The position numbers and the translations under genes were made by a program. The notes under the pieces are model-generated. The model worked only from the letters and a program-made list of their open reading frames with translations. It was not told the DNA's origin and searched no databases. This document shows positions 1-8,327 of a stretch of 64,000 nucleotides of DNA, piece by piece. This DNA comes from Solibacillus isronensis. GTDB lineage: Bacteria > Bacillota > Bacilli > Bacillales_A > Planococcaceae. The stretch lies in contig NZ_JAMBOC010000002.1 of the NCBI RefSeq assembly GCF_023715405.1, positions 248,001-312,000 of the forward strand, given 5' to 3'. Every line of letters begins with the position of its first letter. Positions within the stretch are counted from its first letter, which is position 1.

Positions 1-517
1 AATCATTACTCAGTTTCTCCGCTTCTAACACTCTTATTAAGTTTTTCTTTAATAACTTATGATCAATTTTATCGAAAAAACTAGTAAAATCCCCCACTAA
101 AATATAGGCTTCCTTTAAATTGACTATATTACTTATAATTTCAGCAGCAAAATCAATATTAGATTTTCCATCCTTTTTATTTCGATATGCCGTTACACAT
201 TCATCAATTCCAAAATGTAAACACCAATTATTGTATTTAGTATTTAAAATTTCATCTGCATAATATTTGTAAATATAATTATCAAGATGACCTGAATACA
301 TAATGTTACGATCTTTCCTCTTAATTGGTCGATATTTCATTTCGGGATTTTTTGTTCCTATATTCTTATTAAAGGATGAAACATAGTGAATAAATGGTAA
401 AAAGCTATGCTTTCCAATTTTATTAGAATTAGTTACATAGCTTTCAACATTTTCGATTTTTACTCTTTTATCAAAATGTAAATACCTTTTAGTTTTATAT
501 TTTTCAGGATTAAGCAT
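1..517 (-). CDS. Reverse transcriptase, antiviral (DRT3a-like?), 5' part only
   Basis: The frame opens with ATG at 517 and stays open for 172 codons to the window edge, so only the N-terminal half is present. The stretch VGDFTSFFDKIDH is reverse-transcriptase motif A with the first catalytic Asp. The N-terminal MLNPEKYKTKRYLHFDKR and the following PFIHY and RKDRNIMYSGHLD segments look like the defence-associated RT group (DRT type 3, Drt3a) more than group II intron or retron RTs, but I recall this only by style. GAGGTG lies just upstream of the ATG. A strong hairpin (539-583) sits in the leader. The second catalytic motif (YxDD-type) and any partner gene, such as Drt3b, would be left of the window. 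RT identity is solid; the DRT3 assignment is tentative. Confidence 0.75.
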   Translation of the reverse strand, partial: MLNPEKYKTKRYLHFDKRVKIENVESYVTNSNKIGKHSFLPFIHYVSSFNKNIGTKNPEMKYRPIKRKDRNIMYSGHLDNYIYKYYADEILNTKYNNWCLHFGIDECVTAYRNKKDGKSNIDFAAEIISNIVNLKEAYILVGDFTSFFDKIDHKLLKKNLIRVLEAEKLSND

Positions 518-538
518 TCCTACACCTCTTTTTTTGGA

Positions 539-583
539 GCGGAAGGGACAGCAGATCTGGTATCTGTCTATCGTCCCTTCTGC
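539..583 (-). ncRNA. Hairpin upstream of the RT gene, candidate RT-associated RNA
   Basis: GCGGAAGGGAC (539-549) pairs with GTCCCTTCTGC (573-583). Inside it AGCAGAT (550-556) pairs with ATCTGTCT (562-569), leaving a very small loop. The structure ends about 20 nt before the RT start codon and is more GC-rich than its surroundings. Several defence RTs and retrons have a structured RNA directly upstream. No U-tract follows on the RT-reading strand, so it does not look like a simple terminator. Function is inferred from position only. Confidence 0.4.
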
Positions 584-654
584 AGCGCAAAGTCATAGTA
601 CTACAATATTGACCATTTTTAGATGTAGCACACCAGAATGAGATTCAACTTATC

Positions 655-663
655 TGTTACAAT
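655..663 (+). promoter_or_regulatory. Extended -10 promoter for the small hydrophobic ORF
   Basis: TGTTACAAT is an extended -10 (TGn plus TACAAT, five of six consensus bases). It lies about 40 bp before the start codon at 703. No good -35 is visible, which is usual for extended -10 promoters. AATGAGATT occurs twice here (637-645 and 661-669, 24 bp apart), flanking the -10 element. Confidence 0.4.
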
Positions 664-702
664 GAGATTAATTGCAAAGTTAGTAGCCAGGAAGGTGATA
701 TA

Positions 703-798
703 ATGGAAATCTTTGTTCCACTGTTTCTTATTCTGCTTGATTCGTTCTTTAGCTTACTACTTGAATGTTTCAAACATTGTATACTGCTAGCGTATTAA
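703..798 (+). CDS. Small hydrophobic peptide, probable type I toxin
   Basis: This 31-codon frame has a strong ribosome site (GAAGGTGA, 4-5 nt before ATG). It encodes MEIFVPLFLILLDSFFSL followed by LLECFKHCILLAY, which is almost wholly hydrophobic with one Lys-His patch. The size, single membrane segment, overlapping 3' terminator and opposing extended -10 promoter (813-821) match the layout of Gram-positive type I toxin-antitoxin cassettes (Fst/TxpA/BsrG classes). I cannot assign it to a named family; PLFL...LLLE faintly resembles Fst-type toxins. It could instead be a leader peptide. Confidence 0.5.
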   Translation: MEIFVPLFLILLDSFFSLLLECFKHCILLAY

Positions 799-811
799 TA
801 GCAGGCATTTT
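784..811 (+). terminator. Terminator overlapping the end of the small toxin ORF
   Basis: CTGCTA (784-789) pairs with TAGCAG (799-804) across a 9-nt loop and is followed by GCATTTTTATT. The left arm is inside the last codons of the peptide gene, a compact arrangement typical of type I toxin mRNAs. Confidence 0.5.
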
Positions 812-812
812 T

Positions 813-821
813 ATTATATCA
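813..821 (-). promoter_or_regulatory. Antisense extended -10 promoter facing the small toxin gene
   Basis: On the minus strand TGATATAAT (821 down to 813) is a perfect extended -10. A weak -35 (TTGGAA) lies 19 bp upstream of it. Transcription from here would begin near 806 and run through the terminator and the 3' half of the peptide gene, as an antisense RNA antitoxin does. No terminator for the antisense RNA was identified. Confidence 0.45.
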
Positions 822-1018
822 TTTCCCTCACAGGAATTTCCAATAAAAATTCGGAATATTCTATTCTCCCAAGTTATTTTTCAGTTTATTCTTTCCTCCT
901 CTTAAATATCCAATCAATAAACACGTATTAATATAAAAGATTATTATTCTATACCCATTAAAAATTATCAGTTCGTATCAGAAGCTGCAATTACATTTTT
1001 CCAATTGTTTTTGTTATA

Positions 1019-1222
1019 CTAATTTTCATTTACCAATTTATCTTTTAAACAATTACAACATTGCTTGATTTCTCTTTTTATAAAGCCTTGTACTTGTAGT
1101 TTATTACATATTTGGTTAACTTGCTGTCTCGGTTTAATATTCAATACCGACGATAGACAATCATCACAATATAAATCCTTTGTGCTATTAATGAAATTTT
1201 GAATTATTTTTATATTAGACAT
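1019..1222 (-). CDS. Small Cys-rich DNA-binding-like protein
   Basis: The 67-residue protein has one Cys pair near residue 19 (CDDC) and another near 55 (CCNC), a likely zinc site. Between them PRQQVNQICNKLQVQGFIKRE resembles the recognition half of a winged helix. I recall small proteins of this kind beside restriction and other defence genes, which suits the neighbourhood (RT, EVE-HNH remnant), but I cannot name a function. The ribosome site is weak (AGGG-type). An inverted repeat, TTCCCTA with TAGGGAA, lies just upstream around 1233-1262. Confidence 0.55.
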   Translation of the reverse strand: MSNIKIIQNFINSTKDLYCDDCLSSVLNIKPRQQVNQICNKLQVQGFIKREIKQCCNCLKDKLVNEN

Positions 1223-1394
1223 AAACCCTATATTCCCTTCCCTATACGAAGTAGGTGTAGGGAATTTCCCATCACCTCTACAGTAAAGTTAACTTAAATA
1301 TCCAATTTTGTAATACCTGCTATTCAATGCAGATGGGACTAATTAATTTATGGCGAACTACTTTTATCACGGAACACTTAACGGTTTTTTTACT

Positions 1395-2386
1395 TCAATG
1401 GCTATCTAAAATACGTTCCCTTAATTGTTCTATCGATAAATATACACCCTTTTCTTTGTGATGAAGCATTGAATTGCAATTTGGGCAAACAGGTATTAAA
1501 TCTTTTATTGGATCTACGATATAGCCCTGTTGTATTTGATGAAGTGTCTTTATGTGATGTACATGAATAAAATCTTTCCCTACTTCTCCGTAGGTTTTCT
1601 CAAAATCCAAATTACAAACTTGACATTGTATCCCATAATAATCGATACATTGTTTGCGAGCAAAAGGATTGCGTTCATAAACATTCACCATAACACTTTT
1701 ACGCTTTCCTTCTTCTAATGTTTCAGGAACTTCATCAGGATAAAACCATCCGTTAAGTCCCTATCAAAGAATGGCATAATATAAACACGCAATACACCCG
1801 TTAATTTCATCAATCCTTGAATATCCCCCTTCAAACCTTGCTCACGTAAATGTGCTAGAGACAGTTCTGGATTATCAACTTCATCAACTAAGCGTATACG
1901 TGTCCAATCCCACTCATTGGATTGCTCAAATTTCTGTTCATCCATCCAAAACGTTTTATTATATGTAAAATCTTTAGTACGTACCAACCCTTCTATAACT
2001 TCTCTTGAAACTTATATGTATAAAATATCGCCATTTTCATAATTATAAGATCGTTTCCAGTCTAATGTATCATATCGGGTAAACGCACTCTCTATGTCAT
2101 ATTCATTCGGATTTGCTGGGACTAACCAAATTCTATGCGCATTTTTATGATCTCTTTCTTCGAGTTCTTTTCGACGATTTGCCGCTATTTCGTCAGGTGA
2201 AACAAATCGATATTCATCTTCTCCAACAAAGAATGGAATGTCATAAACATAGCATCGTTCAATTGGATCATAACATTTATATTTAGTTGTATTTAGATGT
2301 TCTGCAAGAAACCTTGCAACTTCTTGAATATTTGTTGCCTTAAATAAGAATGAATTATTTTTAATTATACTTATTGGACTTACCAC
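1395..2386 (-). pseudogene. Broken EVE-HNH endonuclease (modification-dependent type)
   Basis: Three fragments add up to one protein read right to left. 2386-2012 holds the N-terminus and the start of an EVE domain (WLVPANPNEYD...GDILYI). 1987-1715 continues the EVE domain (LSLAHLREQGLKGDIQGLMKL). 1691-1395 is an HNH domain (CQVC, HVHHIKTL, CPNCNSMLHH). Two lesions are visible. A TAA at 2012-2014 stands where EVE proteins usually have Tyr (TAT to TAA), with the frame unchanged on both sides. A frameshift lies near 1750: one frame reads FFDRDLTDGF, the other continues GWFYPDEVPETLEEGKRK into the HNH part. EVE domains read modified bases (established for the family). Loss of the intact gene is seen directly, apart from possible sequencing error. 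Confidence 0.8.
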
Positions 2387-2609
2387 ACTATTACCTCCAC
2401 CTCATATAAACACCATAATTTTACACTATTTAGGTACACTTAGTTAAAAAGTTTAAAAATTTTATAAACAATTCTCTTTATTATCCTGTTCAATCATCAC
2501 AATCTTTTCTATACTGATGTAAATATATGTAATTATTGTTACTATATCAAATTCCAAGTAGTATCCTGCTAACTTGTAAAATAAATGCCTTACTAAAAGA
2601 GGTGAGAAA

Positions 2610-2870
2610 ATGTTCGTAGCAATTGATCAAAACAGAGAAAAACAATTTGCTTTTAATGATGATAAGACCCTCTTAAAGTCGTTATCAGCTAAAAAAGAAC
2701 TTTATTGTCCCCACTGCCAAAAAAGGGTTTTCTTTCGCGGGGGCTAAAGCGTATACATCACTTTTATCATGAGGCTCATGTTGATTGTAGCTTTGTTGGA
2801 GAGCCAGAAACACAAGAACATCGGGCAGGAGGACTTTCTATTCAAAATCGTGTAACGAGTGAACACATAC
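2610..2870 (+). pseudogene. Truncated, frameshifted CoiA-like competence gene
   Basis: AGAGGTGAG precedes ATG at 2610. Translation starts MFVAIDQNREKQF and reaches YCPHCQKRVFFRGG before a stop at about 2745. Shifting frame at the five-G run gives KRIHHFYHEAHVDCSFVGEPETQEHRAG, which carries on the CoiA pattern (CPxC zinc pair, then HFxH...C...E). So a single-base change in the G tract breaks the gene, and it ends abruptly where transposase-like sequence begins. CoiA acts in competence for transformation. Only about the first 85 of several hundred residues remain. Confidence 0.65.
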
Positions 2871-2976
2871 CTGTCTATATATTTCATAGCTGCTTTACCG
2901 TATAGTAAAACAATGTATGTGGAGGCATTTTTAGATATGAAATCAGCGATCTGGTTAACAGCATATATTCAAAATT
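2871..2976 (+). pseudogene. IS21-family IstA transposase fragment
   Basis: The frame reads FIAALPYSKTMYVEAFLD followed by MKSAIWLTAYIQ, which matches the catalytic-core region of IS21-type IstA (PYS...YVEA..DMK...WL). There is no start, no istB and no recognisable insertion-sequence end within reach, so it is a relic. It directly abuts the CoiA remnant, suggesting that insertion or later deletion destroyed coiA. Confidence 0.55.
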
Positions 2977-3143
2977 GCGATACCAACAATTGTTTTTTAC
3001 ACCACAATCTAATTTTCAGGTCTCACTTTCAATAGCCTGTAGTTCATTTTATTTTTTTCGAATACCTATCAACAAATCCCACATAACATTACCCAAAAAA
3101 AGATATTCATGGTAAAATTAGCATAAAAAATTGGAGGTATCTT

Positions 3144-4061
3144 ATGAAAAAAGGATTATTAGTATTACTAAGTTTTATAATTGTATTTCCACTATTTCTT
3201 GGATTTTTTGCAGATGATGTGGAAGCAAAGAAAACTTATGTTAAAGGATACTATCGTAAAGATGGTACTTATGTGAAATCTCACTATCGAAATTCAGGTG
3301 GCTCAAGTAGCTCAAGTTCTAGTAGTTCTTCAAGCTATAATTCCAATTATTACTTCAACAATAACAATTCAACTTCAAAGTACTCTACAAAAAACATAGT
3401 GAACTTATACAAAGGACACAATCTCATTGGGTACGAACAAATTAATGAGCTAGTATATGTTAAAGGATATTATCGTAAAGACGGTACATATGTGCGTCCA
3501 CACTTTAAAACTTCACCTAATAAATTTATTCGAGATAATTTTAGCTTTTTAGGTTTATCTACATTACTTCCTTTAGAGGAAAAATATACATCATACAAAT
3601 ATGACAGTAACGATACAATCGCTTCCACAGAACATTATTTATATACTAGTACAATCGATAGCAATATCACCTCTTATAGACTGAAATATTTAAAAGACTA
3701 TGCAGTTAGCCTAAATAATAATACTCCTAAATACACGAAAGAGTTATATGGTGAATTTTTCTATGAAATTGCAGTGGGTTACGATAGTAATATTGCAAAA
3801 GCGCTCATTAAATTTGACTTAATAGGAATTTTAGATTTTGAAATGTACCTATATCAAATACTAACTTCAATGGGAATAAAAGACTTATCTTACAGTCAAA
3901 AGAATTATCTTGAAGAGTATGCAACGCTGTTAAATACTCAAGCAACTAAGAATGATTTAATTGAAGCTGGAAAAGTATTTTATAACAGTATAGGTCTTGA
4001 AGAAGAAGAAATTATAGAACAGATTGAACTTGATATATTACAAAATTTCACTTTAATATAA
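3144..4061 (+). CDS. Secreted protein with GYYRKDGTYV repeats
   Basis: The 305-residue product has a signal peptide (MKKGLL, hydrophobic core, likely cut after VEA near residue 28). It has two copies of VKGYYRKDGTYV (near residues 33 and 108) separated by a Ser run (about 14) and an Asn-rich stretch. The C-terminal 180 residues are Tyr, Asn and Lys rich without a fold I recognise. The GYYRKDGTYVxxHxR unit occurs in many exported Bacillus proteins, so an extracellular or cell-surface role is likely; the biochemical role is unknown. GGAGG precedes the ATG, and a terminator follows at 4077. It stands alone at the end of the decayed accessory region. Confidence 0.7.
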   Translation: MKKGLLVLLSFIIVFPLFLGFFADDVEAKKTYVKGYYRKDGTYVKSHYRNSGGSSSSSSSSSSSYNSNYYFNNNNSTSKYSTKNIVNLYKGHNLIGYEQINELVYVKGYYRKDGTYVRPHFKTSPNKFIRDNFSFLGLSTLLPLEEKYTSYKYDSNDTIASTEHYLYTSTIDSNITSYRLKYLKDYAVSLNNNTPKYTKELYGEFFYEIAVGYDSNIAKALIKFDLIGILDFEMYLYQILTSMGIKDLSYSQKNYLEEYATLLNTQATKNDLIEAGKVFYNSIGLEEEEIIEQIELDILQNFTLI

Positions 4062-4076
4062 CTAACTATATATCAC

Positions 4077-4111
4077 GCTCTCACACTACTAATGTGTTGA
4101 GAGCTATTTTT
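4077..4111 (+). terminator. Terminator after the secreted repeat protein
   Basis: GCTCTCACACTA and TGTGTTGAGAGC form a stem with one bulge, followed by TATTTTTG. Confidence 0.7.
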
Positions 4112-4422
4112 GTTTAATATAACTACAAGCCATACAAACATCTCGTTACTCATATCGAAAATTCTACATCTAGCTCCCTAAGAACTTTTAATTAATCCAA
4201 ATAAACTACATAATTGCTTTCATGCCATTGCCCTAAGCTCTATAACAAAAGATGCTTTCGTTTTCTATTAGACAAGAAAAAACCTCCCAATCATTTTGAT
4301 TAGAAGGTCTAGGAACAGATTTAAATATGTTAATTTTACTTAGAGATAACAAAAGGGATATTCAACAAGAGTTAAACTCCCGTTCAATATCCCTAATCGT
4401 GAAAATCGTCAACCAATTTGAG
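4112..4422. other. Non-coding stretch with an inverted repeat beside the att site
   Basis: No credible gene is visible. AGGGATATTCAAC (4354-4366) and GTTCAATATCCCT (4382-4394) form a 13-bp stem with one mismatch and a 15-nt loop, ending 28 bp before the attachment repeat. It could be a terminator-like or recombination-related structure. A second weak pairing, ACCTCCCAATCA with TGATTAGAAGGT, lies near 4282-4310. Confidence 0.4.
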
Positions 4423-4446
4423 TATGGAGACGGTGGGAGTCGAACC
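4423..4446 (+). repeat. attL: 24-bp copy of the ssrA 3' end
   Basis: It is identical to 11220-11243. It begins TATGGAGACGG and ends GAGTCGAACC. The next base is A here and C in ssrA, and the flanks do not match, so this is the duplicated core of an integration event. Confidence 0.85.
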
Positions 4447-4495
4447 AACTGTCTCAAAGTACTTATATATCAATAGTTGCGGGGGCATTTAATTT

Positions 4496-4518
4496 TTTTG
4501 ACTACGTTTTTGACTACG
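4496..4518 (+). repeat. Left copy of a 23-bp direct repeat, possible integrase arm site
   Basis: TTTTGACTACG appears twice in tandem within this 23-bp block, which is repeated exactly at 11098-11120 near the other end of the element. Paired short direct repeats inset from both att cores are what integrase arm-type binding sites look like (family knowledge); binding here is inferred. Confidence 0.55.
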
Positions 4519-4569
4519 ATAAAATATTTTATTTAATAATTGTCCGTATACATTAATGTTAAATTTAAT

Positions 4570-7215
4570 CTATTGTTTAACTGACCCAAGAGTAGGCATT
4601 TTCAATAAAGTTACCTTTTTCATTATCTCTTCCCCATATTTATTAACACCAATAGCCTTATTTACACCTTCATCATGTTTATATTTAATAATGGATACTT
4701 CAGTGATTGAATTAACATCTACACCCCAGTTTTCTGCAATAGCTTTAGTAACCAATTTGTTGCCTCTAAATGAATAGTCCTCCTCATTTTCCAATGGCCA
4801 ATAATTTATATAATTAAGAGATGTTACCTCAAAAAAGCTCCCCCCCAGACCTCCAATAACTATTACATTTTCATTTATTTTCTCTATTTTATCCATTACA
4901 TTTCTCTCAGTTAATACAATTTCTTTAGATAAATCCATACTCACTAAATCATTAAATGACTTATAACCTTCATTAGTATCGCAAATTAATAAATTTTGTG
5001 TATGTGCATTACATAAATTAATAATATTTGCAGCACTGCATTGCAAAATAAAATCTAATTTCAATTTTTCAATTTCAGAGCATTGTTCTTGAGCCCATGT
5101 TGATAAATCAGAAACCGTAATATATGGTTTGCAAAAATATCTGTTTGCGGTAATAGCTTCTCCTGTTAGCACACCCACAATAGTTCTATTTGTGAATTCT
5201 GATATTAGCCCACCACAAGTAATCATTCCTGATAAATGTACATTACGCTTTGAAATAGGCATAATACCTAATCTTGCTACCATTTCTCCTCGTTGATTAT
5301 AAATAGGAGTTAATAAATGCTGAAATTTTTCTATTGATTCCTTATATTCTGTTGATAGCGCTTCAAACTCATATCCAATTAACCTACTAATCAACTCTTT
5401 ATTATCAATACTTTTCCAGTCATTTGCTCCAATAATTTTCTCTTCAGTCTCCATTTTTAAATAAAGATCTACACTAAGTGTGGGAGCCATAAGTTTTAAT
5501 ATATAGGATAATTGCCCATAAGTATCCTTAATATCAGGAAATTCTCTAAGGTGCCTTAACGATAAACTTTTTGCAATCTCTTCTATTGAAACTTCTTCAT
5601 CTAGGTATATTTTAACCTTAGTTCCCGAATCAGGTATTTGTTGAGTTCGATTTACTTTCTTTAAAATAGGTTTGTGATTTAAATTTTTGTTAACCGATAG
5701 TGCAAATGTTTCTTCAGGTCCTGCATGTACAGATCTCGTAGTAACACTAACATCACCTAGCATGAATAAAGAGAAAAAACCTAATCCATATTTTCCTATG
5801 CTTTTAAAACCTCTAGCTAATAAGCCTATATGCTCGTCCATCATTAAGGAGCTTTGCCAATATGAGGATCCAAAATCTAATAATTTCTCGGTAACAACCC
5901 TTTTTGACATTCCTATCCCATTATCAGAAATTTCAATCCATCTGCCATACTCATCTTCACCATAGGATACAACAATTTTTCCGAAATTTTCATCCCATCC
6001 ATATAATTTTCTCTTAGCTTCAATTGCATCTACTGCATTTTGGATTGCTTCTCTCAATGGTATGTATTTAAAATCTCCATACAATTCAGCTCCACCTAAA
6101 TGTTTTACGATATGACTCACGTTGCTAATTTTCACATCTAAATTTACAGGTTCCCAACCTTGAGTATGAATATGTTCAGATAAAATATTTACATTATTCG
6201 CACCCTTGACACCATATACTTTAAAGGGCTCTCTACCATTATTCTTCAATGTATTATTGACATACTTTATTTCATTATCAATCATTCGAATTGTGTCATA
6301 AGCAATCCACCATGATTCAATATCATCTTCCTTAAAACTTCTTATTGAGTTATATACTAGCAAATCATTTTCAAGTACTGGTCTTGATAATTTATTTTGA
6401 AAAGTCCAGTGGCTTTCAGATAAACCAGTTGGTCTTCTTAATACCTTTAATAAACTTGGAGCCCTTCTATTATCTATATGTGCTGCATCTGCACATCGCA
6501 GAAGACTAGCTATTTTCAAACAATCTACACTCCAACTAACAGGATAAGGTGTAGGAGAGCCTAAATTTCTCTTTAACTCAGCTTCCACTTTCTCAATAGG
6601 CCACCAATGACTTGCAGCAATTTTCCCTATAACCTCTCCTAAATGATCTAATAACTGAGTATCATTTAATAGCTTGTATGTAATACCTTCGCTACTTTTC
6701 CATTCAAGAAAACATAGTCTTTCTGCTTGATGAGCATGTAATAATCGTAACCGACTTTCAGTAGCAATTTTGAGTATTTTATTATCCTCAAATTTATTAT
6801 CTTCTATTGTTGAAGGTCTACCGTAACTTTGTCTGAATGCATATTCTAAGGCATCTTCCCATTCTTCACCCTTTTTTAAATCGTCTACACCATTAATATA
6901 TGCAACTGACGCCATACCCAGATCATGGAGCAACACAGCACCACCAAATACAAAGGCTTCAATAGGATTAAGCGTAATACCATCTCCAGCTATTTGACTA
7001 CCCATCTCCCACAATGCATCTAAATGTGTTTCATCATGTACAGTAAAGTCTGGTAAATCGATTGCGATTTCATTTGCTAATACATTTGCATTTTCCCTAA
7101 AGCTGTCAAACGCATTTATTAAACGCTGTCTTTCGTTATCAAAGCCCCATTCAGAAGAATCCCCTAAAGATTTTTTCCACAATTGACTATTAATAATTGT
7201 TGAAGAACGTACCAT
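4570..7215 (-). CDS. HD-domain (HD-CE type) plus GHKL/Hsp90-like ATPase protein, candidate defence effector
   Basis: About 881 residues (AAGGAGA, 8 nt before ATG 7215; a GTG sits one codon earlier). Numbering from that GTG, residues 50-250 hold a metal-site HD pattern: TVHDETH near 60, LLHDLG near 97, HAHQ near 161, ASHWW near 202, RCADAAHID near 241. It resembles the HD-CE group described in prokaryotic conflict systems. Residues 385-500 form a GHKL ATPase: N box LREAIQNAVDAIE, G1 SDNGIGMS, G2 GKYGLGFFS. The remaining 380 residues resemble the middle part of Hsp90/MutL-like proteins. It is the only large cargo gene on the ssrA element and is read away from the XRE regulator, which fits a defence island. 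Function is inferred; no known named system is claimed. Confidence 0.7.
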   Translation of the reverse strand: MVRSSTIINSQLWKKSLGDSSEWGFDNERQRLINAFDSFRENANVLANEIAIDLPDFTVHDETHLDALWEMGSQIAGDGITLNPIEAFVFGGAVLLHDLGMASVAYINGVDDLKKGEEWEDALEYAFRQSYGRPSTIEDNKFEDNKILKIATESRLRLLHAHQAERLCFLEWKSSEGITYKLLNDTQLLDHLGEVIGKIAASHWWPIEKVEAELKRNLGSPTPYPVSWSVDCLKIASLLRCADAAHIDNRRAPSLLKVLRRPTGLSESHWTFQNKLSRPVLENDLLVYNSIRSFKEDDIESWWIAYDTIRMIDNEIKYVNNTLKNNGREPFKVYGVKGANNVNILSEHIHTQGWEPVNLDVKISNVSHIVKHLGGAELYGDFKYIPLREAIQNAVDAIEAKRKLYGWDENFGKIVVSYGEDEYGRWIEISDNGIGMSKRVVTEKLLDFGSSYWQSSLMMDEHIGLLARGFKSIGKYGLGFFSLFMLGDVSVTTRSVHAGPEETFALSVNKNLNHKPILKKVNRTQQIPDSGTKVKIYLDEEVSIEEIAKSLSLRHLREFPDIKDTYGQLSYILKLMAPTLSVDLYLKMETEEKIIGANDWKSIDNKELISRLIGYEFEALSTEYKESIEKFQHLLTPIYNQRGEMVARLGIMPISKRNVHLSGMITCGGLISEFTNRTIVGVLTGEAITANRYFCKPYITVSDLSTWAQEQCSEIEKLKLDFILQCSAANIINLCNAHTQNLLICDTNEGYKSFNDLVSMDLSKEIVLTERNVMDKIEKINENVIVIGGLGGSFFEVTSLNYINYWPLENEEDYSFRGNKLVTKAIAENWGVDVNSITEVSIIKYKHDEGVNKAIGVNKYGEEIMKKVTLLKMPTLGSVKQ

Positions 7216-7218
7216 CAC

Positions 7219-7586
7219 TTATATCTCCTTAAGTCAAAAAATATTTTTTAATATAGATTTTCAAATATAAAATCTTAATTTAATTTTCATTTTGAAAATG
7301 TTTACTGCCTATAACACCAATTATAGAATCAATAAACGTTATACAAGTTTATCTTCTTAAAACTTAATAAAATTGGCTTTTATACAAGATATTCACTAAA
7401 AAAGCAGTCACATCTATCATATCATATACAACCTATAAATCACCTATTTTTATTGGTTTGAATTACCAATAAACAGACCTATTTTACTAGTTCCTCTGAA
7501 AGCTTATTGCTTTTGATCAAATTAAAAAGCACAGGTATATGGTTATAAATTCATTTCTCGACAATCCTTAATAATGAGGTGGTTAC
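7219..7586. other. Divergent intergenic region between the ATPase protein and the XRE regulator
   Basis: About 370 bp of very AT-rich DNA separates the two divergent genes and must hold both promoters. I could not fix convincing -35/-10 pairs or a clear operator palindrome for the XRE protein. Confidence 0.4.
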
Positions 7587-7928
7587 ATGACGAATTTAGC
7601 AAAAATGGTTGGGGAGAGAATTCGCTTCTTACGTAAAGAACGTGGTCTTAGTCAAGAAGAATTAGCATATCGTGCTTCTTTGCATTACACATATATTGGA
7701 CAACTTGAACGTGGAGAAAAGAACGCTACAATCGAGAGTGTTGCAAAAGTATGCGCTGCGTTAGAAATTACTTTAGAAGAGCTTTTCGATGATAAAGAAA
7801 CCCAATCAAAAGTGCTTAGCTTTGAGTTAGAAAAAATCGTATGTCTGTTAGAAGGCCGTTCTAAGAAAGATCAAAATGCTGTTTTAATGTTTATTGAGTC
7901 TTTAATCGCTTGGAAAGATAATGAGTAA
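7587..7928 (+). CDS. XRE-family transcriptional regulator of the element
   Basis: The 113-residue protein has an HTH_3 domain at residues 7-63 (GERIRFLRKERGLSQEELAY, then YIGQLERGEKNATIESVAKV), closely like SinR/phage repressors, and a short C-terminal helix. GAGGTG precedes the ATG. It is divergent from the HD/GHKL gene and may repress that promoter or the element's own genes. There is no peptidase or ligand domain, so induction would need a partner. Confidence 0.85.
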   Translation: MTNLAKMVGERIRFLRKERGLSQEELAYRASLHYTYIGQLERGEKNATIESVAKVCAALEITLEELFDDKETQSKVLSFELEKIVCLLEGRSKKDQNAVLMFIESLIAWKDNE

Positions 7929-8327
7929 CTTTTTCGTAATAACTTTATGAGAGAAATTTATTGCGTTTTGGTGCACCTATAACTTTTGAAAACGCACCAC
8001 ACCTCTCCATTTCTTACTGTTGAGGGAAAAACACTAAGCCAAATTAAATAAATTTTTATAGGATTTGAGTACTGTAGTCTATGAGAAAAAGCATGTGATT
8101 ATCTATGCACATACTTTTCCTTTGTTTTAATATTTCCTCTTAGATTCTCCTTGGGGAACCGCTTTGCGGAATAGTATCTAATAGTAGTTTAAATGATATT
8201 TATAATATATATTAGTATGTCTGCAAATAAGCAAGTTGACATTGCAAAAATGCATGAGCACTTTCTTTTTTGAAAGTTAGATTATTATAAATAACTATTG
8301 GCATTTCATTTTTGAAACTGCTTATTG
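7929..8327. other. Convergent intergenic region, 400 bp
   Basis: It lies between the convergent XRE and winged-helix genes. TGCGTTTT (7962-7969) pairs with AAAACGCA (7989-7996), a weak stem after the XRE gene. A small CCGC/GCGG hairpin is near 8159-8168. No gene was found. Confidence 0.35.

Noticed and set aside
1..4422. Treating 1-4422 as a second element inserted in tandem at ssrA
   Set aside because: No further copy of the 24-bp att sequence and no second integrase are visible in the window, so the tandem idea cannot be supported here.
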